Assembly: GCA_964345225.1 (NCBI GenBank)
Contig: CAYFQB010000011.1
Coordinates: 26,620-90,619 of the forward strand
Source: CAYFQB01 sp964345225
GTDB lineage: Bacteria; Nitrospirota; Thermodesulfovibrionia; Thermodesulfovibrionales; UBA6898
Direction of reading: 5' to 3'
Length of the DNA stretch: 64,000 bases
The notes below the pieces were generated by a model. It did not search any database and had not been told where the DNA came from. It was given only the letters and a program-made list of their open reading frames with translations. The position numbers were made by a program, and so were the translations under genes. Below, in pieces: positions 41,633-50,601 of this stretch (the stretch's first letter is position 1; every line of letters begins with the position of its first letter).

Positions 41633-44323
41633 ATGAACTGGCACCAAAAAGAGATAGATGACATTATTAAAATTCTGGGATCATCTCCTCAGGGGTTTAC
41701 GTCAGAAGAAGCAAAAAAGCGTCTTGAGCAATACGGCCCCAATGAAATAAAGGAAAAGAAAAAAAAGACTCTTTTTATGATGTTCCTTGATCAGTTCAGG
41801 GACTTCATGATTATTGTCCTCATAGCTGCTGCAATTGTGTCGGGAGTTATCGGTGAAATTTCAGATACCATAGCAATCATCGTTATAGTAGTGCTTAATG
41901 CAGTTATCGGATTTGTCCAGGAATACAGGGCTGAAAAGGCAATGGCATCTCTTAAAAAGATGGCGGCGCCGGTTGCTATTGTTTTAAGAAACGGGGTTCG
42001 GACAGCTATACAAGCATCTTGGCTTGTCCCAGGTGATATTGTGATTCTTGAAGCAGGAAATATCGTGCCAGCCGACATGAGGCTTATTGATGCTGCACAG
42101 CTAAAAATAGACGAGGCTCCGCTTACCGGGGAATCGGTTCCTATAGAAAAACACATAAACGCGATACATGAGGATTCATTACCTCTTGGTGACAGGAAAA
42201 ACATGGTATACAATGGCACTACTGTATCTTATGGAAGGGGCAGTGGAATTGTTGTAAACACGGGCATGGATACAGAACTAGGCAGAATTGCTACCATGCT
42301 TCAGGAGGAAGAGGAGGTAAAGACCCCCCTCCAGAAGAGGCTTATGGCTTTCGGAAAGAAACTAGCAATTGCAATTCTCGTGATATGTGCAGTCGTGTTT
42401 GCTTTCGGGATGCTCAGAGGAGAACCAATCTTGTTGATGCTACTTACGTCTATATCCCTTGCTGTTGCAGCAATACCTGAGGCGCTTCCTGCTGTAATAA
42501 CGATTTCTCTTGCACTCGGTGCAAAAAAGATGGTCAGACAGAACTCTTTGATAAGGAAACTCCCTGCAGTGGAAACACTTGGATCTGTGACATACATATG
42601 CTCTGACAAGACAGGAACCCTGACCTTGAATAAAATGACAGTGGAAGAGATATATGTGGACGGAGCATTGATAAGGAGTGATGAGTTAGGAGTTAGGGGA
42701 AATGAAAAAGTAACATCTCCCTCAAGTCATACTCTTCAAGCCTTGCACCTCACGCCTTATGCCACATTAATGACTGCATTATCATTAAGCAATGATGCGC
42801 AAATTGATGCTAAAGGCAATGTCATTGGAGACCCCACTGAAATTGCATTATTTAACATCGCAAGGGATAATGATTTTAATAAAAAGGAACTTGAAGAGAA
42901 ATTCCCGCGTATTGCAGAAATACCCTTTGATTCTGAAAGAAAGTGTATGACCACCGTTCATAAAAGGGAAGGGGGCAAAGTGCAAGGGGCAGAGGGTATA
43001 TTTGAATATACATCATTTACTAAAGGTGCAATAGATGTTCTTATTGACAGGTCAGATAACATGTTGACCTCGGAGGGATTAAAACAGTTGGATGTTGAAG
43101 AGATAAACAGGGTAAATTCCAGGATGGCAGCGGACGGACTGAGGGTGTTAGGTATTACATTCAGGAGATGGGATAGAATGCCGGATAAAATGACCTCTGA
43201 GGGTGTTGAAACTGGACTGACTCTTTTGGGTCTTGTGGGCATGATGGACCCGCCAAGAGAGGAAGTAAAGGAAGCTGTTTCTATGTGTAAAACTGCCGGT
43301 ATAAAACCAGTGATGATTACCGGAGACCATCCCATTACAGCAAAGGTGATAGCCAGAAGACTCGGCATCCTGGAGGATGGCTCTGAGGCTACAATTAATG
43401 GAATAGAACTCGATAAATTGTCATTTGAGGAGTTTGAGGAAAGAGTTGAACATATAAGGGTGTATGCAAGGGTTGCTCCCGAACAGAAATTAAAGATTGT
43501 AAAGGCGCTTCAGGACAGGGGACATTTTGCTGCAATGACAGGTGACGGTGTAAATGATGCTCCGGCACTTAAGCGTGCGGATATAGGTGTTGCAATGGGA
43601 GTTACAGGTACGGATGTTTCAAAAGAGGCATCTCACATGATACTCCTTGATGATAATTTTGCAACGATTGTCAGGGCTGTGAAAGAAGGAAGGAAAATAT
43701 TTGATAATATCCGTAAATTTATAAAGTATACGATGACAAGTAATGCTGGTGAGATATGGACCATATTCCTTGCACCATTTTTTGGGCTTCCTATTCCGCT
43801 TTTACCAATCCATATACTATGGATTAATCTAGTTACTGATGGACTGCCGGGACTCGCACTGGCAGCAGAACCTGCAGATAAAGATATTATGAACAGGCCG
43901 CCCAGACATCCCCAGGAAAGTATATTCGCTCATGGCCTTGGTATAGCAATAATCTGGGTAGGTCTTCTTATGGGAGGTGTGACACTATTGACCCAGGCAT
44001 GGGCTATTAAGACAGGTATTTCCCACTGGCAGACAATGGTTTTTACAGTGCTATGCCTTAGCCAGATGGGAAATGTGCTGGCCCTTAGGTCAGAGAGGGA
44101 GTCTTTTTTCAGTCAGGGTCTATTCTCTAACAAGCCTCTTTTAGGTGCAGTTATACTTACATTTGCCCTTCAGATGGCGACCATATACGTGCCATTTTTA
44201 AATCCTATATTCAAGACGGAACCTTTGTCCCCAGGTGAATTATTCTTAACGCTCGTTTTATCTTCTGTGGTATTTTTAGCTGTTGAGGCAGAAAAATTTA
44301 TAAAAAGAAAGAAATATCCTTGA
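41633..44323 (+). CDS. P2A-type (Ca2+-transporting-like) P-type ATPase
   Basis: 896 aa. The N-terminal cation-ATPase domain is followed by 'TGESVPIEK' (A-domain), phosphorylation site 'CSDKTGTLTLNKMT', hinge 'TGDGVNDAPALKRADIG' and ten membrane helices. Ion-site residues match SERCA-like pumps: M4 'AAIPEALPAVI', M5 'SNAGEIW' and M6 'NLVTDGLP' (N-x-x-T-D). Calcium export is the most likely role. Two odd stretches lie in the nucleotide-binding domain: about 30 residues after 'VDGALIRSDELG', and 'GGKVQGAEGIFEY'. Their DNA resembles the intergenic G/A-rich repeats of this genome. Confidence 0.93.
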   Translation: MNWHQKEIDDIIKILGSSPQGFTSEEAKKRLEQYGPNEIKEKKKKTLFMMFLDQFRDFMIIVLIAAAIVSGVIGEISDTIAIIVIVVLNAVIGFVQEYRAEKAMASLKKMAAPVAIVLRNGVRTAIQASWLVPGDIVILEAGNIVPADMRLIDAAQLKIDEAPLTGESVPIEKHINAIHEDSLPLGDRKNMVYNGTTVSYGRGSGIVVNTGMDTELGRIATMLQEEEEVKTPLQKRLMAFGKKLAIAILVICAVVFAFGMLRGEPILLMLLTSISLAVAAIPEALPAVITISLALGAKKMVRQNSLIRKLPAVETLGSVTYICSDKTGTLTLNKMTVEEIYVDGALIRSDELGVRGNEKVTSPSSHTLQALHLTPYATLMTALSLSNDAQIDAKGNVIGDPTEIALFNIARDNDFNKKELEEKFPRIAEIPFDSERKCMTTVHKREGGKVQGAEGIFEYTSFTKGAIDVLIDRSDNMLTSEGLKQLDVEEINRVNSRMAADGLRVLGITFRRWDRMPDKMTSEGVETGLTLLGLVGMMDPPREEVKEAVSMCKTAGIKPVMITGDHPITAKVIARRLGILEDGSEATINGIELDKLSFEEFEERVEHIRVYARVAPEQKLKIVKALQDRGHFAAMTGDGVNDAPALKRADIGVAMGVTGTDVSKEASHMILLDDNFATIVRAVKEGRKIFDNIRKFIKYTMTSNAGEIWTIFLAPFFGLPIPLLPIHILWINLVTDGLPGLALAAEPADKDIMNRPPRHPQESIFAHGLGIAIIWVGLLMGGVTLLTQAWAIKTGISHWQTMVFTVLCLSQMGNVLALRSERESFFSQGLFSNKPLLGAVILTFALQMATIYVPFLNPIFKTEPLSPGELFLTLVLSSVVFLAVEAEKFIKRKKYP

Positions 44324-44390
44324 TGTAACATGCATATTTATATATACTCAAATCTCTGTTCATATGCTGGAAAAGACAGGAGAGAAATAA

Positions 44391-45269
44391 TTGGAACGGA
44401 TGATATTACAGACTGAGATGCCTGATATTAAATTCTTAAGACGCGGAAAAGTGAGGGATATCTATGATCTCGGAGACAGCCTTCTTCTTGTAGCTTCTGA
44501 CAGGATATCAGCATTTGACGTTGTACTTCCTAGTGGTATCCCTGGTAAAGGAAGTCTCCTTACACAGATCTCAATATTCTGGTTCCGGCAGATGGAAGAT
44601 ATTATTAAAAATCATATTATAGCCGTTGAAGTTAGCGACTTCCCAGACGAATGCCATAAATACAGGGAACAGCTTGATGGCAGGAGCATGCTTGTCAGAA
44701 AAGCAGAACAGCTTCCTATAGAATGTATTGTCAGGGGTTATCTTTCAGGAAGCGGCTGGAATGAATATAAGCAAACCGGTACAGTATGCGGGATAAAATT
44801 ACCAGAGGGTCTAAAAGAATCCTCCAGGCTTGAGTCCCCAATATTTACGCCGAGTACAAAGGCAGAGAAAGGTCATGATATCAACATCTCATTTGAAGAA
44901 GCTGCAAAGACAGTAGGGCATGAGATGGCAGAGAGGCTCAGGGATGTCAGCCTGAAGATTTATGCAAAGGCAAATAAAATGGTGGAAAAGAAGGGGATCA
45001 TTATAGCTGACACAAAGTTCGAATTCGGCATTTATAATAATGAACTCATACTTATTGATGAAATACTGACTCCTGATTCCTCTCGTTTCTGGTCTGTTAA
45101 GACATACGAACCCGGAAAGTCACAGGACAGTTATGACAAGCAGATAATACGGGATTACCTGCTCACTCTTGACTGGGGCAGGACATATCCGGGCCCTGAA
45201 CTACCTGATTACATTGTTGAAAAGGCAATAGAAAGGTACAGAGAAATTTGCAAAATTATAGTTGAATAG
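44391..45269 (+). CDS. purC: Phosphoribosylaminoimidazole-succinocarboxamide synthase
   Basis: 292 aa. 'RRGKVRDIYDLGDSLLLVAS' with 'DRISAFDVVLP', then 'IECIVRGYLSGSGWNEY' and 'ADTKFEFG', are SAICAR synthetase motifs. It makes SAICAR from CAIR and aspartate in purine synthesis. The TTG at 44391 is chosen because 'aggagag' lies 6 bases upstream of it; the next ATG is 15 bases away. The length near 290 is that of the longer PurC type. No other purine genes are adjacent. Confidence 0.95.
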   Translation: MERMILQTEMPDIKFLRRGKVRDIYDLGDSLLLVASDRISAFDVVLPSGIPGKGSLLTQISIFWFRQMEDIIKNHIIAVEVSDFPDECHKYREQLDGRSMLVRKAEQLPIECIVRGYLSGSGWNEYKQTGTVCGIKLPEGLKESSRLESPIFTPSTKAEKGHDINISFEEAAKTVGHEMAERLRDVSLKIYAKANKMVEKKGIIIADTKFEFGIYNNELILIDEILTPDSSRFWSVKTYEPGKSQDSYDKQIIRDYLLTLDWGRTYPGPELPDYIVEKAIERYREICKIIVE

Positions 45270-45275
45270 CCCTAC

Positions 45276-46034
45276 TTATTCCTCCCTGGAGGACTTGCTC
45301 AGGAGCATCCCAATATACTTATTAATTGGATTGCTTCGTGTCAGGAATGGTATGGCAGTTTTTTTCCTCGTCCCTAATTTCTTGAGCTCCCAAAGTATAT
45401 CGTGGTTTTCAGGATCGTTTTTCAATCCTTCGTGAAAGGATTTTATCGCTTCAGCCTTGTTATTGTCACTAAGGTATGCTCTTCCCAAATTAAGATAAAA
45501 GACAGGATAGAAAAACTCATTTCCAAAGGGGACTGAACAGTTTAGTCTCTGGAGGGCATTCTTGCATATTTTTATACCTTCTTTAGGATTGTCTTCAACA
45601 ATGGCGACAAGACAACCATAATATGAAAGAATAAAAGGATCGGCAGGAAATTTTTCGATTGCAGCTTTCAGGGTATTAAGAGCTGACTTTGGGTTTCCCC
45701 GTCGTAAAAGATGATGAAATTCTTTAAAGTAATCTGATTTTAGTTTCTGTTTTCTGGATTGTTCCGCTATGAAGCTGTTGATTATAGCCTTATGCTGCTT
45801 TTCCATAAGTTCGCTGAGTTTTTTGGTGAAATTATCAAGTTTTGTGAAATGTGAATAATCAGATTTTTTTGAAGAAACGACTTCACCTTTCAGGAATATC
45901 TTGGAGATTATTTTACAGGTCTTTGCTCCCATGTCTTCGGTTTGAACATGATAGTTAACGTTATCAACTGTAATATTGCTGCTGAACTCGGGTGAAAGTT
46001 TAGATACTATGTTTATTTTAGACTTCTTCTCCAT
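45276..46034 (-). CDS. Tetratricopeptide-repeat protein
   Basis: 252 aa from the ATG at 46034; an upstream TTG is possible. The N-terminal 100 residues ('INIVSKLSPEFSSNITVDNV', a Lys-rich helix near 60-100) are unrecognised. Residues about 105-230 form three TPR-like helical pairs ('RRGNPKSALNTLKAAIEKFP', 'PVFYLNLGRAYLSDNNKAEA' then 'IKSFHEGLKNDPENHDILWE'). No signal peptide, so cytoplasmic. It converges on purC with only 6 bp between the stops. Confidence 0.75.
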   Translation of the reverse strand: MEKKSKINIVSKLSPEFSSNITVDNVNYHVQTEDMGAKTCKIISKIFLKGEVVSSKKSDYSHFTKLDNFTKKLSELMEKQHKAIINSFIAEQSRKQKLKSDYFKEFHHLLRRGNPKSALNTLKAAIEKFPADPFILSYYGCLVAIVEDNPKEGIKICKNALQRLNCSVPFGNEFFYPVFYLNLGRAYLSDNNKAEAIKSFHEGLKNDPENHDILWELKKLGTRKKTAIPFLTRSNPINKYIGMLLSKSSREE

Positions 46035-46093
46035 GTAGTAGTATTCTAACAAATAAATTTGATGTTGGAAACTATTAATAATATAATAGATTG

Positions 46094-46663
46094 ATGGAAA
46101 ATAGGATAGTCTATTTTGAAAAAACAGGCAAAGATAATACCTCAGTATGTCTTCAGATCATTAAAGATACCATAAAAGAAGGCAGATATAATCATCTTGT
46201 TGTTGCGTCAACTACTGGTCAGACCGGGCTATTATTTTCAGAGTCTTTTAAGGGTGAAAGTCTTAATCTGGTTGTAGTTACTCATTCTGCCGGCTTTAAA
46301 GGACCAAATACATTCGAGATGCCCGATGATATAAAGGAAAAAATTTTAGCAAATGGAGCCAGGATTTATACAGGGACTATTCTTACGCATTCGATTGAAA
46401 CATCTTTGACAACCAAGTTCAGTGGTATATATCCAGCAATGATTATTGCACAATCGTTAAGGAGATTCGGGGAAGGAGCAAAAGTCTGTTGCGAGATCGT
46501 TATGATGGCTGCTGATGCCGGACTTATACCTGAAGGAGAAGAGGTTGTAGCTGTTGCGGGTACTGCCTATGGTGCTGATACTGTCATGGTATTAAAGTCC
46601 GCTGCTTCAAAGAGATTTCTTGAGCTACGGGTTCTGGAGATACTAGCCAAGCCGAGAGTATAA
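46094..46663 (+). CDS. Stand-alone pyruvate-kinase C-terminal-like domain protein
   Basis: 189 aa. The sequence 'NHLVVASTTGQTGLLFSESF' through 'VTHSAGFKGPNTFEMPDDIK', and 'EIVMMAADAGLIPEGEEVVA' then 'VAGTAYGADTVMVL', is the alpha/beta C-terminal domain that binds allosteric effectors in pyruvate kinase, here without the catalytic barrel. Such proteins occur in archaea and anaerobic bacteria with unknown function. ATG at 46094; a TTG one codon upstream is possible. It is divergent from the TPR gene. Confidence 0.82.
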   Translation: MENRIVYFEKTGKDNTSVCLQIIKDTIKEGRYNHLVVASTTGQTGLLFSESFKGESLNLVVVTHSAGFKGPNTFEMPDDIKEKILANGARIYTGTILTHSIETSLTTKFSGIYPAMIIAQSLRRFGEGAKVCCEIVMMAADAGLIPEGEEVVAVAGTAYGADTVMVLKSAASKRFLELRVLEILAKPRV

Positions 46664-46668
46664 TAAAA

Positions 46669-46694
46669 TAAAAAGTAAGGAGTAAGGAGTAAGC
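46669..46694. repeat. G/A-rich short-sequence repeat
   Basis: 'aaaaagtaaggagtaaggag' immediately after a stop codon. It is the same type as the tracts at 2566-2624 and 15531-15706, and again lies between convergent genes. Confidence 0.6.
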
Positions 46695-46699
46695 ACCGT

Positions 46700-47773
46700 T
46701 TATTTTTTTATATACCCTTCTATAAGAAAATCTTCACCTATTTTCCTAGTCCTTAAATTAATTAAGCGATATGCCTCTTTAAGATGTCTGAAAGACTCTC
46801 CGCCAACTGCCGGAAATGATCTTTTACCGCCGATAATTTTGGGGGCAATATAGAACATCACCTTGTCAACAATTCCATCTGCCAGTGAATATGCATTCAG
46901 TTTTGAACCGCCTTCAATAAGAACTGAACTAATCTCCATTTCACCGAGTTTTTTTAACAACCAACGAAGTTTAAGTTTTTCTTTAATAAAAATTAATTTT
47001 ATGCCTATATTTAAAAGATATTTAGCCTTTTTATTTATGGTAGCTGTCACTATAATTGTCTCTGGTGGAACCTTTAGTACATTTGAATTAAGAGGTATCC
47101 TGAGTGCAGGGTCAATAACAATCCTCTTAGGATTCCTGCCACCTTTTATCCGTGCTGTAAGAATAGGATTGTCAGCCCTTACAGTACCAATCGCAGTCAT
47201 AACGGCATCAACGCTGCTTCTGAGCCTGTGGACCATTCTTCTTGCTTTTTCTCCTGTAATCCATTTTGATTCCCCTTCCGGCGTAGCTATCTTTCCATCC
47301 AATGTCATGGCTACTTTGAGGATTACGAAAGGCAAGCCGGTCATTATATATTTTATGTATGACTCATTAAGCTGTCTTGCCTTCTCTTCCAGTACCCCGG
47401 TAATTACTTCAATACCTGCTTTTTTAAGTTCGAGGACCCCTTTACCTGAAACCTTTGGATTGGGGTCTTTCATTGAAATGACTACTTTTTTTATGCCAGA
47501 AGAAATGATTTTCGGTGTACATGGAGGTGTAACTTTATCTGTGTGGCAACAAGGCTCAAGGTTTACATAGAGTATGGATCCTCTTGTATTTTCTTTAGCT
47601 TTGTCTATAGCGATTACTTCTGCATGTGGAGTGCCGGGCTTTTTATGGTAACCCTCTGATACGATCTTACCGTTTTTTACAATCAGTGCACCAACCATAG
47701 GGTTAGGGCTTGTCTTACCCCTGGCCCGTGCAGCAAGTGTTATGGTTCGTTTGATAAAGAAATCGTCATTCAT
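46700..47773 (-). CDS. ribD: Bifunctional riboflavin deaminase-reductase
   Basis: 357 aa. The N-terminal deaminase domain has 'GKTSPNPMVGALIV', the zinc ligands 'PGTPHAEVIA' and 'LEPCCHTDKVTPPCT'. The C-terminal reductase domain has 'VILKVAMTLDGKIATPEGES', 'DAVMTAIGTVRADNPILTAR' and 'SSVLIEGGSKLNAYSLADG'. It catalyses the second and third steps of riboflavin synthesis. ATG at 47773, with a TTG two codons upstream. No other rib genes are adjacent and no FMN riboswitch is seen upstream. Confidence 0.95.
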   Translation of the reverse strand: MNDDFFIKRTITLAARARGKTSPNPMVGALIVKNGKIVSEGYHKKPGTPHAEVIAIDKAKENTRGSILYVNLEPCCHTDKVTPPCTPKIISSGIKKVVISMKDPNPKVSGKGVLELKKAGIEVITGVLEEKARQLNESYIKYIMTGLPFVILKVAMTLDGKIATPEGESKWITGEKARRMVHRLRSSVDAVMTAIGTVRADNPILTARIKGGRNPKRIVIDPALRIPLNSNVLKVPPETIIVTATINKKAKYLLNIGIKLIFIKEKLKLRWLLKKLGEMEISSVLIEGGSKLNAYSLADGIVDKVMFYIAPKIIGGKRSFPAVGGESFRHLKEAYRLINLRTRKIGEDFLIEGYIKK

Positions 47774-47960
47774 AACCAATAAAGAATAACATAAAAAATC
47801 ACCAGCTTTTAAGATATTTATTTTAAATCTGGCAAATACATAGATAATTTGATATTAGGTTAATATATGTAGCTGTGATATAATTGATTTATTCCGTAAA
47901 AAATTCATCCTTTATCGGTTGTTTTACTTAAAGAGAAAGGAAGTTTCTTAAATTTAAAGA

Positions 47961-48305
47961 ATGCATGAGGTTTCAATCGCTCTTAATGTTCTTGAAATAG
48001 TCTCTGAACAGTGCAGAAAAGAAGGCTACAACAGAATAAATTCAATAAATCTGAGGATAGGTAAGGCATCGGGAATCATGCCCGATGCCCTGATTTTCGC
48101 ATTTGACGCTATAAAAAAAGATACAATTGCTGAGAATGCTTCTCTGAATATAGAAAGGAACCCTGTTTCAGGGCAATGTAATGACTGCAACACTGAATTT
48201 ACCGTTGATGAGGAATTTGTCTTGAACTGTCCTGTCTGTGGCGGTAACTCGTTTAATATAACTACAGGTCGTGAAATGGATATAATTGATATGGATGTAT
48301 CATGA
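47961..48305 (+). CDS. hypA: Hydrogenase nickel incorporation protein HypA
   Basis: 114 aa. It starts with the nickel-binding 'MHEVSIALN' (His2). The zinc domain has two CxxC pairs, 'GQCNDCNTEF' and 'LNCPVCGGN'. HypA delivers nickel to [NiFe]-hydrogenase precursors with HypB, encoded next. The DNA between (42 bp to the first in-frame start) carries no terminator. No hydrogenase structural genes are in the window. Confidence 0.95.
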   Translation: MHEVSIALNVLEIVSEQCRKEGYNRINSINLRIGKASGIMPDALIFAFDAIKKDTIAENASLNIERNPVSGQCNDCNTEFTVDEEFVLNCPVCGGNSFNITTGREMDIIDMDVS

Positions 48306-48371
48306 TTTATCCTGCGATACATACATTATCCCACGCTGTATTAGAAATTGTCTGAAAGGATGTCTAATGGG

Positions 48372-49025
48372 ATGAAGGCCAAGGTTGTTACCAGAATACT
48401 TGAAGCAAACGACAGGATTGCTTTAGCTAACCGCAAGTTGTTTGATAATGCAAATGTCTTTGTTATTAATCTTATGAGTGCTCCGGGTGCAGGCAAGACA
48501 TCTCTTCTCGAAAAGACACTCTCTTCAAAGGGCTTGAATCTTAGAATAGGTGCCATTGAAGGTGACATCGCAGGCACTGAAGATTCCGAGAGAATAGAGA
48601 AATTTAAAATTCCTGTGGTACAGATAAATACACAGGGGGCCTGTCACCTTGATGCCAATATGATCAGTGAGGTACTGACTGAACTGCCCCTTGATGAACT
48701 GGATGTTGTTTTTATAGAGAACGTGGGCAATCTCGTATGTCCAGCAGAGTTTAAAGTTGGTGAAGACATGAAAGTTATGCTTCTGAGTATCACGGAAGGT
48801 CATGATAAACCCCTGAAATATCCATTGATGTTTCAGGAATCTTCAGCTTTAGTTCTGAACAAGATCGATCTTACAGCTTATACGGATGTTGATATCAATA
48901 AAATAAAAAAAGACGCCCTGTCACTTAACCCCCGTTTAAAGATATTTGAAGTTTCATGCAGGACAGGGGAGGGTATTGCTGATTGGGTCGAATGGCTTAA
49001 TAGTCAGGTTAGTTCTAAAAGATAA
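48372..49025 (+). CDS. hypB: Hydrogenase nickel incorporation GTPase HypB
   Basis: 217 aa from the ATG at 48372, where homology begins ('MKAKVVTRILEANDRIALAN'). In-frame starts also exist at 48348 (TTG) and 48360. The G1 loop is 'MSAPGAGKTSLLEK'. The metal-site residues are 'GACHLDANM' and 'NLVCPAEFK', followed by the 'VLNKIDL' G4 motif. There is no His-rich nickel-storage stretch at the N-terminus. It hydrolyses GTP to drive nickel insertion together with HypA. Confidence 0.94.
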   Translation: MKAKVVTRILEANDRIALANRKLFDNANVFVINLMSAPGAGKTSLLEKTLSSKGLNLRIGAIEGDIAGTEDSERIEKFKIPVVQINTQGACHLDANMISEVLTELPLDELDVVFIENVGNLVCPAEFKVGEDMKVMLLSITEGHDKPLKYPLMFQESSALVLNKIDLTAYTDVDINKIKKDALSLNPRLKIFEVSCRTGEGIADWVEWLNSQVSSKR

Positions 49026-49155
49026 AGCTCCCCAAGCTTACGCATGCATTTTCTTTTGTTTCTTTCAGCGGAGTAAAATCCGCCGAAGCAGAAGATAATG
49101 ACTCACATTCATCCACAGGCTCAGTCCAGTGGTTTTCTGCGAAGGCGGATAGACC

Positions 49156-49740
49156 CTAAAACTTTACCCTTGGGGTCTCTGCTTCACCTTCTGGGATTTC
49201 ATAGTATTCTGCAGCAGAAACACCTGCAATCGCAGCAAAAAACCTGCCGAAAAATGTTCTTCTATATGTATTTAAAAGCTGTACTGCTTCATTATATCTC
49301 TTTCTTTCTACAGAGATCCTGTTTTCTGTACCTTCAAGACTGTCCTGGAGTTTGAGAAAATTTTCATTTGCCTTGAGTTGAGGATAGGCCTCCCTGAGAA
49401 GCAGAAGTCTGGACAGTACACCTTCCAGCTGATTTGATGCCTGTATCTGCCCCTTTACATTTTTTGCCTGTGATGCCTGAAAGTATTTGGTCCTTGCATT
49501 GGCAATATTCTCGAAGAGCTCTTTTTCATGCCTTGCATATCCCTTGACTGTCTCAACAAGATTAGGGATCAGATCATATCTTCGCTTTAGCTGGTTTTCT
49601 ACCTGTGCCCATTTTCCTTTTACATTCTCGTCCATTGCGACCATATTATCGTATCCTTTTCTTATCCATCCGAAAATCCCTAACCCAAGTAGCAGCAGTA
49701 TCACCAAGACTATCAGAGTTATCTTTAAACCTTTCCCCAT
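49156..49740 (-). CDS. lemA: LemA family protein
   Basis: 194 aa. An N-terminal anchor ('ITLIVLVILLLLGLGIFGWI') is followed by helical 'YDNMVAMDENVKGKWAQVEN' with 'QLKRRYDLIPNLVETVKGYA', the LemA hallmark, and 'ENRISVERKRYNEAVQLLNT' then 'YRRTFFGRF'. The function is unknown. It has the usual partner, a TPM-domain gene, but here that gene is upstream rather than downstream. The stretch 49026-49155 between hypB and lemA shows nothing. Confidence 0.93.
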   Translation of the reverse strand: MGKGLKITLIVLVILLLLGLGIFGWIRKGYDNMVAMDENVKGKWAQVENQLKRRYDLIPNLVETVKGYARHEKELFENIANARTKYFQASQAKNVKGQIQASNQLEGVLSRLLLLREAYPQLKANENFLKLQDSLEGTENRISVERKRYNEAVQLLNTYRRTFFGRFFAAIAGVSAAEYYEIPEGEAETPRVKF

Positions 49741-49809
49741 ATAAATCCTCCTTTTATATATATAATTATAATGATTAAAATATTATTTTAAATGATTGAA
49801 TAAAAACAG

Positions 49810-50601
49810 CTACCATCCTCCTCCAGCACCACCTCCGCCGAAGCCGCCTCCGCCACCTCCGCCGAAGCTTCCGAAGCCGCCTCCGCCGAAACCACCGCCA
49901 CCGCTCCAACCTCTTCTGCCGCCCATAGATGAGAACAACAGCAATAGCAGGAACAACCTTGGATTTTTTATGAATAATATTATAGCCCCTATTGCAAACA
50001 AAATCGAAATAATAGTACCGAAAATTCCCAAGCCCTTCTCTGATCTTACCGGGTAAGTTTGTCTCTGAAGCTTAGGCATGCCTGTAATATCAACACCTTC
50101 GTTCGAAGCTATAATATTTAGTAAGACAAGTGTGGATGTAATTATCCCTGTAGAATAATCACCTTTTTTGAAATATGGAACAAGATATTTCCGTCCAATA
50201 CTCCCCACAAGGCTGTCAGGAAGAATACCTTCAAGTCCGTATCCTATCTCGAATCTGTATTTTCTGTCTTCAAGGGATACAACAAGTAATGCACCATTAT
50301 CTTTGCCTTTCTGTCCGAGTTTCCACCTGTCATGGGCAGTTGTAATTGAAAAGTCTTCAATGGATTCGCCCTCAAGCGAGGTGACCGTCAGAACGACTAC
50401 CTGAGCTGTTGTCTTCTGCTCGAGTTCCTGAAGATAGCCGTTAAGCTGTTGTTCAACACCGTCATCTATGATCCCGGCCAGATCAACCACATAGTGTGAA
50501 GGCATCTGGGGTATCGGTGGATTTACCGCAGAAGATAATGTTGTTAGAAAGAAGATAATAAATATAATAAGTATTAGAGTTTTATACCTTAAGTTCATCA
50601 A
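49810..50601 (-). CDS. TPM-domain (YgcG-like) membrane protein with Gly-rich tail
   Basis: 263 aa. A signal peptide ends near 'TTLSSAVNPP'. The TPM domain covers about 35-165 ('YVVDLAGIIDDGVEQQLNGY', 'RKYRFEIGYGLEGILPDSLV' and 'SIGRKYLVPYFKKGDYSTGI'). One membrane region (about 195-225) and a low-complexity tail of Gly with Phe/Ser/Ala (about 232-262) follow. It pairs with LemA in many genomes; a role in membrane protein or photosystem-like repair is known only for plant TPM proteins. The start overlaps the upstream gene by 20 bp. Confidence 0.88.
   Translation of the reverse strand: MMNLRYKTLILIIFIIFFLTTLSSAVNPPIPQMPSHYVVDLAGIIDDGVEQQLNGYLQELEQKTTAQVVVLTVTSLEGESIEDFSITTAHDRWKLGQKGKDNGALLVVSLEDRKYRFEIGYGLEGILPDSLVGSIGRKYLVPYFKKGDYSTGIITSTLVLLNIIASNEGVDITGMPKLQRQTYPVRSEKGLGIFGTIISILFAIGAIILFIKNPRLFLLLLLFSSMGGRRGWSGGGGFGGGGFGSFGGGGGGGFGGGGAGGGW

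Noticed and set aside
46863..47570. Long plus-strand open frame (235 codons)
   Set aside because: Lies fully antisense to ribD, which has clear motifs; composition and lack of Shine-Dalgarno mark it as a shadow.
49796..50056. Proline-rich plus-strand frame
   Set aside because: It is the reverse complement of the Gly-rich tail of the TPM protein.
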